A DNA stretch of 7,360 bases from Shewanellaceae bacterium (GCA_016779685.1 JADHND010000079.1:1-7360); one strand, 5' to 3'; shown: positions 1 to 6,378, numbered from the stretch's first letter. Translations and numbers: made by a program. The notes: generated from the sequence alone by a model not told the origin.

Positions 1-667
1 GTAAATAGTCACGCACAGAACGAAGAATAACATTGCCTTCTTGATGAATTAAGAAAGGTGAGGGCTTGGTGTTGGTGATGGTTTTAATGTTCTGCCAGTG
101 ATTTTTGAGGATATCGAGATCATAGGACAGCTCATCAATTGACTTGCCTAAACCAGCGGTGCGAACAATCACGCCCATAGATTCTGGGATGTCTAAACGT
201 GCTAGCACTTCTTTGATCTCAGTGCGTTCTTCACCTTCAATCCGCCTTGAAATACCGCCTGCTCTTGGGTTATTTGGCATCAGCACTAAATAAGAGCCCG
301 CTAGACTGATAAAAGTGGTCAGCGCAGCGCCTTTGTTACCACGCTCTTCTTTATCAATTTGGATAATAACTTCTTGGTTTTCAGTTAGGATATCCTTGAT
401 ATTAGGGCGTCCTTTAAAGACATAACCTTCAGGGAAGTATTCCTTGGCAATTTCTTTTAAGGGCAAAAAGCCATGTCTTTGTGCACCATAGTCAACAAAA
501 GCAGCTTCTAGACTGGGTTCAATTCGAGTGATCTTACCTTTGTATATATTTGATTTTTTTTGCTCGTAAGCTGCGCTTTCTATGTCTAGGTCATATAAAA
601 TTTGCCCATCTACAAGGGCAACTCGCAACTCCTCGGACTGTGTTGCATTAATTAGCATCCGTTTCAT
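1..667 (-). CDS. rne: Ribonuclease E, N-terminal part (partial, runs off the left edge)
   Basis: This is the essential endoribonuclease of mRNA decay and of rRNA/tRNA processing, the core of the degradosome at the inner membrane. The first 222 residues are visible and align without gaps to E. coli RNase E over most of their length. The start MKRMLINATQ is typical. The S1 RNA-binding domain (about residues 35-125) keeps F57, F67 and K112. The 5'-sensor region has VRTAG with R169 and T170, which bind the 5' monophosphate of substrates. The DNase I-like catalytic domain, zinc-link and C-terminal scaffold lie outside the window, so RNase E is inferred over RNase G from the strong N-terminal match and the long leader. 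The start is ATG at 665-667, with a weak AAGAGA Shine-Dalgarno 10 nt upstream, consistent with expression tuned by the leader. No stop or frameshift is seen. Confidence 0.96.
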   Translation of the reverse strand, partial: MKRMLINATQSEELRVALVDGQILYDLDIESAAYEQKKSNIYKGKITRIEPSLEAAFVDYGAQRHGFLPLKEIAKEYFPEGYVFKGRPNIKDILTENQEVIIQIDKEERGNKGAALTTFISLAGSYLVLMPNNPRAGGISRRIEGEERTEIKEVLARLDIPESMGVIVRTAGLGKSIDELSYDLDILKNHWQNIKTITNTKPSPFLIHQEGNVILRSVRDYL

Positions 668-1009
668 AGTTATCTATTCTCTTTTAGTTCTGGTTATTGA
701 ATCGAGAAGCTGTTTATGCACAAAATAAAGGAGTCTCTCGACTGGCTTAATGGCTAAAGATAGACCCGTTCTTAAAGTCTCAAAGAACATATTCGATGGT
801 TTCTTTGCCTACAAGGTTGCATAATGGCACATGTCTACATAGTTCAATAACAAATTTAAATTGTTTAATTCGTTGCGACGCTTTTGATATGCAGTATTTG
901 GCATGATGTTGAATGGACTACATAATGGTTCATCATGCGGAGATGGCTGGAAAAAAGCTTTTATTTCGATAGTAGGTATCACCACCCCGAATACATTATC
1001 AACGTCTTC
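668..1009 (-). promoter_or_regulatory. Long structured 5' leader of rne (putative autoregulatory UTR)
   Basis: This gene-free stretch lies between the rne start and its predicted promoter and gives a leader of about 342 nt, close to the roughly 360-nt E. coli rne leader. Three inverted repeats are visible. GCATGATG (901-908) pairs perfectly with CATCATGC (931-938). CAAAGAA plus CAT (781-790) pairs with ATG plus TTCTTTG (796-807), giving 10 pairs with a 2-nt bulge and a 5-nt loop. TCGAGA (702-707) pairs with TCTCGA (736-741). In E. coli, hairpins of the rne leader are recognised by RNase E, which cleaves its own mRNA when abundant. The same role here is an inference from position, length and structure. 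No protein-coding frame in it has support on either strand. Confidence 0.6.
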
Positions 1010-1015
1010 TTAATC

Positions 1016-1044
1016 ATTATAACAAAGAGTGAAGCTAACGACAA
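1016..1044 (-). promoter_or_regulatory. Predicted sigma70-type promoter of rne
   Basis: On the minus strand a TTGTCG -35 element (1039-1044; 4 of 6 consensus) is followed by a 17-nt spacer and a perfect TATAAT -10 element (1016-1021). Transcription would start near 1009. It lies downstream of the tRNA pair and points at rne, so rne can be expressed independently of tRNA read-through. Motif quality is good, but it has not been tested. Confidence 0.65.
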
Positions 1045-1123
1045 TATAACGATGACAAGTCTAGGGTATAAACTGTGGTTTAGTGCATGTTTCTGGTGTA
1101 TTTTGTAAGATAAATACTTTGTT

Positions 1124-1200
1124 TGGTACAACCGAGTGGATTCGAACCACCGACCCCCACCATGTCAAGGTGGTGCTCTAACCAACTGAGCTACGGTTGT
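1124..1200 (-). tRNA. tRNA-Val (anticodon GAC), distal copy
   Basis: A full 77-nt cloverleaf is present with CCA encoded (1124-1126 on the complement). The acceptor stem ACAACCG/CGGTTGT has seven perfect pairs. The anticodon stem CCACC/GGTGG encloses loop TTGACAT, giving anticodon GAC (complement of 1164-1166), which reads GUC and GUU valine codons. The T-arm carries TTCGAAT, and the discriminator is A73, as expected for valine identity. The first base is A (A1-U72 pair), less usual than G1 in bacterial tRNAs. It is identical to the neighbouring copy and follows it by 17 nt, so the two are probably cotranscribed and cut apart by the tRNA-processing machinery. Confidence 0.97.
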
Positions 1201-1217
1201 ATGCTGAATTGACTGTT

Positions 1218-1294
1218 TGGTACAACCGAGTGGATTCGAACCACCGACCCCCACCATGTCAAGGTGGTGCTCTAACCAACTGAGCTACGGTTGT
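1218..1294 (-). tRNA. tRNA-Val (anticodon GAC), promoter-proximal copy
   Basis: This copy is identical in all 77 positions to the second one, with anticodon GAC at the complement of 1258-1260, an encoded CCA (1218-1220) and discriminator A. It is transcribed first because the genes run on the minus strand. The two-gene tandem recalls E. coli valV-valW, which also encodes tRNA-Val(GAC), but there the two copies are not identical. The decoding role is certain; correspondence to a particular E. coli locus is not. Confidence 0.97.
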
Positions 1295-1326
1295 ATTTCA
1301 ATCTTGCCTTGAAAGCAACGATGCGT

Positions 1327-1356
1327 ATATTAATCTGGGTAACGCATTGGATGCAA
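1327..1356 (-). promoter_or_regulatory. Possible promoter of the tRNA-Val pair
   Basis: On the minus strand TTGCAT (1351-1356) is followed by 18 nt and TAATAT (1327-1332), about 33 nt upstream of the first tRNA. The bases after the -10 (ACGCATCG) are fairly GC-rich, as in stringently controlled stable-RNA promoters. Both hexamers are imperfect, so this is a tentative call. Confidence 0.35.
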
Positions 1357-1366
1357 GTGATATTTG

Positions 1367-1390
1367 AAAAAAGTATATTGAGCGCTCAAT
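1367..1390 (-). terminator. Possible terminator at the end of norM
   Basis: A perfect 14-base palindrome, ATTGAGCGCTCAAT (1377-1390), spans the norM stop codon (TGA, complement of 1386-1388). On the minus strand it is followed after 4 bases by six T residues (1367-1372). The stem is short and the gap before the U-run is longer than usual, so termination may be weak. It could equally be a protein-binding dyad. Confidence 0.35.
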
Positions 1391-2750
1391 TATCCAACAA
1401 ATTTGAACTGAATGTGCGCCGCTGAATATAAATTAAGCGCAAAGTGAACAGAACAGCAGCGCATGTTAAGCCGATGGAAATACCGATCCAAAACCCTAAA
1501 ACCCCTAATTTTGACCCAATCAGATTGGTAAAAGAGAGCAAGTAGCCAAGCGGCATACCGATCATCCAATAGGAGAACAAGCTTATGTAGAAGCAAGCCG
1601 TCGTGTCCTTGTATCCGCGCAGTGCGCCAGCAATAATGGTTTGGATGGCATCGACAATTTGATACAGGGAAGCGAACATCAGTAGATAAATCGCTAAGTT
1701 AATGACTTCGTTATCTTGGGTATAAGTATGGGCAATGAATTGACGCCCCCAAAAAGTGCCTATAGCCGTGAAAACGGCTAAAATCATACCTGTAAAAATC
1801 GAGACTTTGATTGTTGTCCAAGTGGCTATTGGATTTTGACGACCCAAATAGTAGCCAACGCGAATCGAGGTTACGATGCCAATAGACAGCGGCAGCATAA
1901 AGATCAAAGAAGAGAAATTCATAGCAATTTGATGGCCTGCGACCACCACTGAGCCCAAGGGGGCGATAAACAGAGCAATTGCGGAAAACAGCGTTACTTC
2001 AAAAAAAACACTGAGAGCGATGGGCAATCCTAAGCGGAAGTAAGCCCTAACGTCTGGCCATCGAATCCATTCAAATGCATAAAATAGTTTAATCCGATCA
2101 AACCGTGGGTGTAAGTGAATATAGCAGCCCATGCTAATGAGCATACACCAGTACACCAGAGCACTTGCGAGTCCGCAGCCAGCTCCGCCTAGAGCAGGTA
2201 TACCGAAATGACCATGGATGAAAATATAATTAGCTGGGATATTGCAGGCCAATCCGACAAAGCTAATTAACATGGTTGGCATAGTATAGGCAATGCCTTC
2301 AGAACAGCTCCGTAACACCTGAAATAGAGCGAATGCGGGCGCCCCCCATGCGATGAAGTAGAGATAGGACTTTGAGAGATTGAAGAGACCAGGCTCCAGT
2401 TGCATGTTGTTTAAAATGAAAGGACTGAAGACAAAAATCAACAAGGCTGGCACACAGCCTAGTAAGGCGAGGTAAAAACCTTGGTAGATTGCAGGTCGAA
2501 TTTTATCATAGGCTTCCCCCCCTAAATAATGGGACACAATAGGGGTGAGTGGCATGATCAGCCCCAAGACAAAGAGCATGGTTGGAAACCATATACCAGC
2601 ACCAATCGCGACTGCGGCCATATCTTGAGCACTTACTTGACCAGCCATAGCTGTGTCGATAAAGCCCATCATGGTTTGAGTCAATTGCCCGATGAAAATG
2701 GGAAAGGCGAGAACCGTCAGTTTTTTAAAATGATACACATATTGTTGCAT
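1386..2750 (-). CDS. norM: MATE-family multidrug efflux transporter NorM/MdtK
   Basis: This inner-membrane antiporter exports cationic drugs and dyes, such as fluoroquinolones and ethidium, in exchange for Na+ or H+. The 454 residues form the twelve-helix, two-lobe MATE fold, hydrophobic throughout. Family signatures include QTMMGFIDTAMAG (25-37), the VNIPxNYIFIHGHFG-like stretch at 169-183, FFEVTLF (249-255), and GYKDT (379-383). D32, E251 and D367 sit at a constant offset of four from the cation-binding D36, E255 and D371 of Vibrio cholerae NorM, so the transport residues are intact. Length matches the family. The start is ATG at 2748-2750 with GAGG 8 nt upstream. It diverges from ribE, the same pairing as mdtK and riboflavin synthase in E. 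coli, which supports orthology. Actual substrates cannot be read from the sequence. Confidence 0.95.
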   Translation of the reverse strand: MQQYVYHFKKLTVLAFPIFIGQLTQTMMGFIDTAMAGQVSAQDMAAVAIGAGIWFPTMLFVLGLIMPLTPIVSHYLGGEAYDKIRPAIYQGFYLALLGCVPALLIFVFSPFILNNMQLEPGLFNLSKSYLYFIAWGAPAFALFQVLRSCSEGIAYTMPTMLISFVGLACNIPANYIFIHGHFGIPALGGAGCGLASALVYWCMLISMGCYIHLHPRFDRIKLFYAFEWIRWPDVRAYFRLGLPIALSVFFEVTLFSAIALFIAPLGSVVVAGHQIAMNFSSLIFMLPLSIGIVTSIRVGYYLGRQNPIATWTTIKVSIFTGMILAVFTAIGTFWGRQFIAHTYTQDNEVINLAIYLLMFASLYQIVDAIQTIIAGALRGYKDTTACFYISLFSYWMIGMPLGYLLSFTNLIGSKLGVLGFWIGISIGLTCAAVLFTLRLIYIQRRTFSSNLLDN

Positions 2751-2855
2751 AGATACCGCCTCAGTTGGTCGTGATTTGGAATAAACATTGCCGGGAACTT
2801 ATATTGTATGGTAAGTTAGGCATTAATAACACGATAATTTTTAGGTCTTTTTGGC
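2751..2855. promoter_or_regulatory. Divergent norM-ribE promoter region
   Basis: This 105-bp gap must carry promoters in both directions. Facing norM, TACAAT (complement of 2803-2808) is a good -10 but lacks a convincing -35. Facing ribE, GATAAT (2833-2838) is a good -10 close to the gene, again without a clear -35. No FMN riboswitch elements are visible and the gap is too short for a full one. Exact promoters remain uncertain. Confidence 0.35.
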
Positions 2856-3470
2856 ATGTTTACAGGTATCGTCTTAGGTACAGCTGAGATTCAGTGTATT
2901 CACCTTGGTACTGATTTTAAAACGCATCAATTGCAATTCCCTCCTGCTTGGTTACAAGGTCTCGAAATAGGTGCTTCTGTAGCGCACAATGGTTGTTGTT
3001 TAACCGTGACGCGGATTGAGGGACAGTCAGTCAGTTTTGATTTAATCGATGAAACGCTGAAAGTCACGAATTTAGGTCAGCTGCAAGTAGGGCAACGAGT
3101 TAATATTGAAAGAGCGGCTCGTATCGGTGACGAAATTGGTGGACATTTGATGTCAGGGCATGTTCATGGTGTCTGCGTCATCACTGCTATTGAGCGTTCG
3201 CCAGACAATGTCGCAGTATGGTTTGAAGTCCCAACGCCTTGGCAAACCTATCTCATGCCAAAGGGCTACATTGCACTAGATGGTGTCAGTTTAACTGTGG
3301 GGACTGTAAAAGCCAACCAATTCTGCGTGCACCTCATACCTGAAACCTTAAACCGCACTGTCTTTGGTATGAGGCAAGTGGGTGATTGGATCAATTTTGA
3401 AATTGATCCCCAGACTCAAGCCATTGTCGATACGGTGACCAGGTTAACCACATTAGCGGTATCGGATTAG
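2856..3470 (+). CDS. ribE: Riboflavin synthase, alpha chain
   Basis: This enzyme catalyses the last step of riboflavin synthesis, the dismutation of two 6,7-dimethyl-8-ribityllumazine molecules to riboflavin and a pyrimidinedione, as a cytosolic homotrimer. The 204 residues hold the two tandem lumazine-binding barrels. The N-barrel starts MFTGIV and carries SVAHNGCCLTV (41-51) with S41 and C48, the active-site positions known in E. coli. GHLMSGHVHG (96-105) starts the second barrel, whose matching motif is YIALDGVSLTV (138-148), followed by HLIPETLNRT (159-168) and the trimerising tail with EIDPQTQAIVDTV (182-194). The protein is about nine residues shorter than E. coli RibC, at the C-terminus. 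The ATG at 2856 begins the invariant MFTGIV; its Shine-Dalgarno is weak (AGG, 10 nt upstream). The symbol ribE is used here; E. coli literature also calls it ribC. Confidence 0.96.
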   Translation: MFTGIVLGTAEIQCIHLGTDFKTHQLQFPPAWLQGLEIGASVAHNGCCLTVTRIEGQSVSFDLIDETLKVTNLGQLQVGQRVNIERAARIGDEIGGHLMSGHVHGVCVITAIERSPDNVAVWFEVPTPWQTYLMPKGYIALDGVSLTVGTVKANQFCVHLIPETLNRTVFGMRQVGDWINFEIDPQTQAIVDTVTRLTTLAVSD

Positions 3471-4222
3471 TTCGCGCCAACTAAACTGTCGTAGCCACGA
3501 GCAGTGCGCCCTCCATCGACGGAAATTATTTGGCCTGTGATGTAAGGCGCATCACAGGCTAAAAAACCAATGGTGCGAGCGATGTCAGTTGGCTGGCCTA
3601 ACGTCTGGAGTGGAACCTGTTGTAACAGAGATGATTGGGCTGCCTCATCATGGTGTTGCGTTGGCCATAATATAGCCCCGGGAGCGACGCCATTGACGCG
3701 AACGGCGGGTGCCATTTCAGTGGCTAGTCCCAAGGTCGCACTGGCTAAAGCGGCTTTGGCTGTGGCATAAATCAAATGCTGGGCGGGTGGCTTATCGGCA
3801 TGAATATCTAAAACATTGATAATGCAACCACGTTGTTCCCTCAACAGCGGCCAAGCGGCTTGGGCTAATAGAACTGGGCTTAAAAAATTGCACTGAAACA
3901 AAGCTTGGGCGTGGCTTGCTTCAATCGTGCCGAGTGGGGTTGGTTCAAAGCGATTGGCGTTGTTGACCAAGCAATCGAGGCGGTTGTGATCTGCTTGAAT
4001 TTCCTCAATGAGTGCTAAACTGGCGCTGGGATCAGTTAAATCAGCTTGCATCAAACTCGCAGATGCTGCCCGGCGTGCGTTGAGAGTTGTAACCAGGTGT
4101 TCGGCTGCTGTGCTGGATCGGTGATAATGAATGATGATGTCAAAACCACGTTCATGCAGATGGCTGGCCGTGCAGGCGCCCAATCGTTTTGCTGCGCCCG
4201 TAATCAGTGCTAGCGGTTTCAT
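3467..4222 (-). CDS. Pteridine reductase-type short-chain dehydrogenase (FolM/PTR1-like)
   Basis: This is a 251-residue NADPH-dependent SDR, most likely reducing dihydropterins or dihydrofolate in the cytosol. The cofactor motif is TGAAKRLG (8-15), the TGxxxRxG form of pteridine reductases rather than the classical TGxxxGxG. HYHRS (32-36) supplies the Arg/Ser that select NADPH. NNAN is at 87-90. The catalytic set is D139, Y152 and K156: Asp replaces the usual SDR serine and lies 13 residues before Tyr, exactly as D181/Y194/K198 in Leishmania PTR1. The C-terminal YITGQIISVDGG (227-238) is a standard SDR end. Start ATG at 4220-4222 has GGAG 8 nt upstream. It diverges from thrS and overlaps ribE tail to tail by 4 bases. 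Orthology to E. coli folM (dihydromonapterin reductase) is plausible but not proved, so no symbol is given. Confidence 0.88.
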   Translation of the reverse strand: MKPLALITGAAKRLGACTASHLHERGFDIIIHYHRSSTAAEHLVTTLNARRAASASLMQADLTDPSASLALIEEIQADHNRLDCLVNNANRFEPTPLGTIEASHAQALFQCNFLSPVLLAQAAWPLLREQRGCIINVLDIHADKPPAQHLIYATAKAALASATLGLATEMAPAVRVNGVAPGAILWPTQHHDEAAQSSLLQQVPLQTLGQPTDIARTIGFLACDAPYITGQIISVDGGRTARGYDSLVGAN

Positions 4223-4313
4223 TCCCTATACTCCATCCTTTGAATTCGCAAAACATCATGCCTTGAAAACCTATAAAAAGCAACGAATCAAACTAGCTTA
4301 GTATGATAAAATT

Positions 4314-4322
4314 TGCTATTAT
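4314..4322 (+). promoter_or_regulatory. Predicted extended -10 promoter of thrS
   Basis: TGCTATTAT (4314-4322) is a TGn-extended -10 element with a 5-of-6 hexamer. The -35 region 17 nt upstream (TAGCTT, 4294-4299) is poor, which extended -10 promoters tolerate. Transcription would begin near 4329 and give a thrS leader of about 115 nt. An alternative TATGAT hexamer lies at 4302-4307. Confidence 0.45.
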
Positions 4323-4375
4323 GTTTGCCTTATTTAAAGTTTATCTGTGGTTATCAATTCCCCTCTCTTTAGGCA

Positions 4376-4431
4376 GTCTAAAAAAACGGTTGTTTTGGAC
4401 ATAATGCACAGAAAATAAGCCATATTATTTT
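4376..4431 (+). promoter_or_regulatory. Putative ThrRS operator hairpins in the thrS leader
   Basis: Two stem-loops precede thrS. In the first, GTCT (4376-4379) pairs with GGAC (4397-4400, including one G-U pair). A 3-A bulge follows, then AAAAC (4383-4387) pairs with GTTTT (4392-4396) around the loop GGTT. In the second, AAAATAA (4412-4418) pairs with TTATTTT (4425-4431), ending 2 nt before the AAGGA Shine-Dalgarno (4434-4438). In E. coli, ThrRS represses its own translation by binding leader hairpins that mimic the tRNA-Thr anticodon arm, where G35 and U36 are the identity bases. The GGU of the first loop is the anticodon of a tRNA-Thr isoacceptor. The regulatory role is inferred. Confidence 0.45.
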
Positions 4432-4443
4432 TAAAGGAACATC

Positions 4444-6372
4444 ATGCCTGTAATTACTCTCCCTGATGGTAGTCAGCGCGCTTATGAACAAGCCGTGTCT
4501 ATATTTGATGTTGCCCAAGACATCGGGCCTGGGTTAGCAAAAGTCTGCGTAGCGGGGCGCATTAATGGCCAACGAGTCGATGCCACGGATTTAATTCAAG
4601 ACAACGCTGATTTAGAGATTATCACGACCAAAGATATTGATGGTCTAGAGATCATTCGTCATTCGTGTGCGCATTTGCTAGGGCATGCTTTGAAGCAGTT
4701 GTATCCGAATGCGAAAATGGCCATTGGGCCGACCATTGAGAATGGTTTTTATTATGATATTGATCTTGAGCACAAGTTAACTGAGCAAGATCTAGAGATC
4801 ATCGAGCAGCGCATGTTGGCCTTAGCCAAAACCAACTACTCTGTTGTAAAAAAGCGTGTTTCATGGCATGAAGCGAAGCAGGTCTTTCAGGCGCGAGATG
4901 AATCCTATAAAGTTGAGATTTTAGACAATAACATTGCAGAAACTGAGCAGCCAGCCTTGTATCACCATGAAGAATATGTTGATATGTGTCGTGGTCCTCA
5001 TGTGCCTAATATGCGTTTTTGTCATCACTTTAAACTAATGAGCATTGCCGGCGCCTATTGGCGAGGTCAATCAGACAACAAAATGTTACAACGTGTCTAT
5101 GGGACAGCTTTTGCGGATAAAAAACAGTTAAAAGTCTATCTGACACAGCTCGAAGAAGCCGCTAAGCGCGACCACCGTAAATTGGGTAAACAGCAAAATC
5201 TCTTTCATATGCAAGAAGAAGCCCCTGGCATGGTGTTTTGGCACAACGACGGGTGGTCTATTTTTAAAGAGTTGGAATCCTTCGTGCGGTTAAAGTTAAG
5301 CGAATACGATTATCAAGAGGTCAAAGGCCCCTTGATGATGGATCGTTCGCTTTGGGAGCGTTCAGGGCATTGGGATAAATACGCTGAGAACATGTTCACG
5401 ACGCAATCTGAAAATCGTGAGTATGCGGTTAAGCCAATGAATTGCCCCGGTCATGTACAAATCTTTAATCAAGGCTTGAAATCGTATCGAGATTTGCCAT
5501 TACGTATGGCTGAATTTGGCTGCTGTCATCGCAATGAGCCATCGGGCTCACTACATGGCTTGATGCGCGTACGAGGCTTTACTCAAGACGATGCGCACAT
5601 TTTTTGCACGCCGGAGCAAATTAAGTCTGAAGTGCGTCAATGTATTGATATGATTTATGATATCTATCGCACCTTTGGCTTTGATCAGATTGAAGTTAAA
5701 TTGTCGACCCGCCCAGAACAGCGGATTGGTTCAGATGCCACTTGGGATCATGCGGAAAAGTCACTAGAAGCAGCGTTGCACCTAGCAGATATTGCTTATG
5801 AGATTCAACCAGGTGAAGGCGCATTTTACGGACCTAAGATTGAATTTACGTTGCGCGATTGCCTCCAGCGGCCATGGCAATGTGGTACTATTCAACTTGA
5901 TTTCGCTATTCCAGAGCGTCTGGACGCTAAATATGTTGCTGAAGATGGGCAGCGGCAAACGCCGGTGATGATCCATCGGGCAATTTTAGGGTCTTTAGAA
6001 CGATTTATTGGCATTTTAATCGAAGAATACGCAGGTAAATTTCCTGTCTGGTTAGCCCCAACGCAAGCTGTGGTGATGAATATCACAGGCCGTCAAGCTG
6101 ATTATGTCACAGAAGTGGTTAAAAAACTGAAGAAAGTTGGCATTCGTGCCACAGAAGACTTGAGAAATGAGAAAATAGGCTTTAAAATTCGAGAGCATAC
6201 ACTTAAACGCGTCCCTTACCTTTTGGTTGTCGGTGATCAGGAAGTTGATAAAAATCAAATTTCGGTACGAACCAGAACTGGGGTCGATTTAGGGTGTTTT
6301 CACATAGATGATTTTATTAAGCAAATGGCGCAAAAAATTGAATCACGCCAGCTTAATCTTTTGGAGGAATAG
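4444..6372 (+). CDS. thrS: Threonyl-tRNA synthetase
   Basis: This class II synthetase charges tRNA-Thr with threonine and edits mischarged serine; it is a cytosolic dimer. The 642 residues equal the E. coli length. An N-terminal TGS domain (1-62) is followed by the editing domain with H73 and H77 of HxxxH plus C182 and H186. The catalytic core follows, with zinc ligands C334, H385 and H511 at exactly the E. coli numbers. R363 lies in motif 2 (CHRNEPSGSLHG) and R520 in motif 3. The C-terminal anticodon-binding domain covers about 535-642. The start is ATG at 4444 with AAGGA 5 nt upstream. It is the first gene of thrS-infC-rpmI-rplT. Its last sense codons (LLEE) contain the infC ribosome-binding site, and only 3 nt separate its TAG from the infC start, so the two are translationally close. 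Confidence 0.98.
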   Translation: MPVITLPDGSQRAYEQAVSIFDVAQDIGPGLAKVCVAGRINGQRVDATDLIQDNADLEIITTKDIDGLEIIRHSCAHLLGHALKQLYPNAKMAIGPTIENGFYYDIDLEHKLTEQDLEIIEQRMLALAKTNYSVVKKRVSWHEAKQVFQARDESYKVEILDNNIAETEQPALYHHEEYVDMCRGPHVPNMRFCHHFKLMSIAGAYWRGQSDNKMLQRVYGTAFADKKQLKVYLTQLEEAAKRDHRKLGKQQNLFHMQEEAPGMVFWHNDGWSIFKELESFVRLKLSEYDYQEVKGPLMMDRSLWERSGHWDKYAENMFTTQSENREYAVKPMNCPGHVQIFNQGLKSYRDLPLRMAEFGCCHRNEPSGSLHGLMRVRGFTQDDAHIFCTPEQIKSEVRQCIDMIYDIYRTFGFDQIEVKLSTRPEQRIGSDATWDHAEKSLEAALHLADIAYEIQPGEGAFYGPKIEFTLRDCLQRPWQCGTIQLDFAIPERLDAKYVAEDGQRQTPVMIHRAILGSLERFIGILIEEYAGKFPVWLAPTQAVVMNITGRQADYVTEVVKKLKKVGIRATEDLRNEKIGFKIREHTLKRVPYLLVVGDQEVDKNQISVRTRTGVDLGCFHIDDFIKQMAQKIESRQLNLLEE

Positions 6373-6378
6373 GTTATA
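6363..6378 (+). promoter_or_regulatory. Strong Shine-Dalgarno deciding the AUA start of infC
   Basis: GGAGG (6363-6367), inside the last codons of thrS, sits exactly 8 nt before ATA (6376-6378). No ATG, GTG or TTG lies in frame between the thrS stop (6370-6372) and the conserved IF-3 N-terminus. E. coli infC has the same layout, with the thrS stop, three bases and AUU. The rare codon is therefore the best-supported start. Confidence 0.85.

Larger units (their letters stand above)
1120..1296 (-). repeat. 83-bp perfect direct repeat containing the two tRNA-Val genes
   Basis: Positions 1120-1202 and 1214-1296 are identical over 83 bases: the 77-nt tRNA plus 4 bases beyond the CCA end and 2 bases before the 5' end. 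Identity stops abruptly outside this unit. This fits a recent tandem duplication or continuing gene conversion between the copies. Confidence 0.9.

Noticed and set aside
668..1123. A small gene or tRNA-linked mobile-element scar in the gap between rne and the tRNAs
   Set aside because: No integrase, repeated tRNA 3' end beyond the tandem copy, or supported reading frame is present. The promoter and hairpins facing rne explain the region better.
2529..2774. Open frame of 81 codons on the plus strand opposite norM
   Set aside because: It is antisense to well-conserved norM coding sequence, shows no family resemblance and has no convincing ribosome site.
2751..2855. FMN riboswitch before ribE
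   Set aside because: The gap is shorter than a complete RFN element and also serves norM, and none of the conserved RFN sequence blocks is visible.
3570..3770. Open frame of 66 codons opposite the pteridine reductase
   Set aside because: It is a shadow of a real SDR gene on the minus strand, with low-complexity composition and no recognisable motif.
4376..4400. Rho-independent terminator or attenuator before thrS
   Set aside because: The T-rich arm is inside the stem and is followed by GGAC rather than a U-run, so it does not have terminator form on the plus strand.
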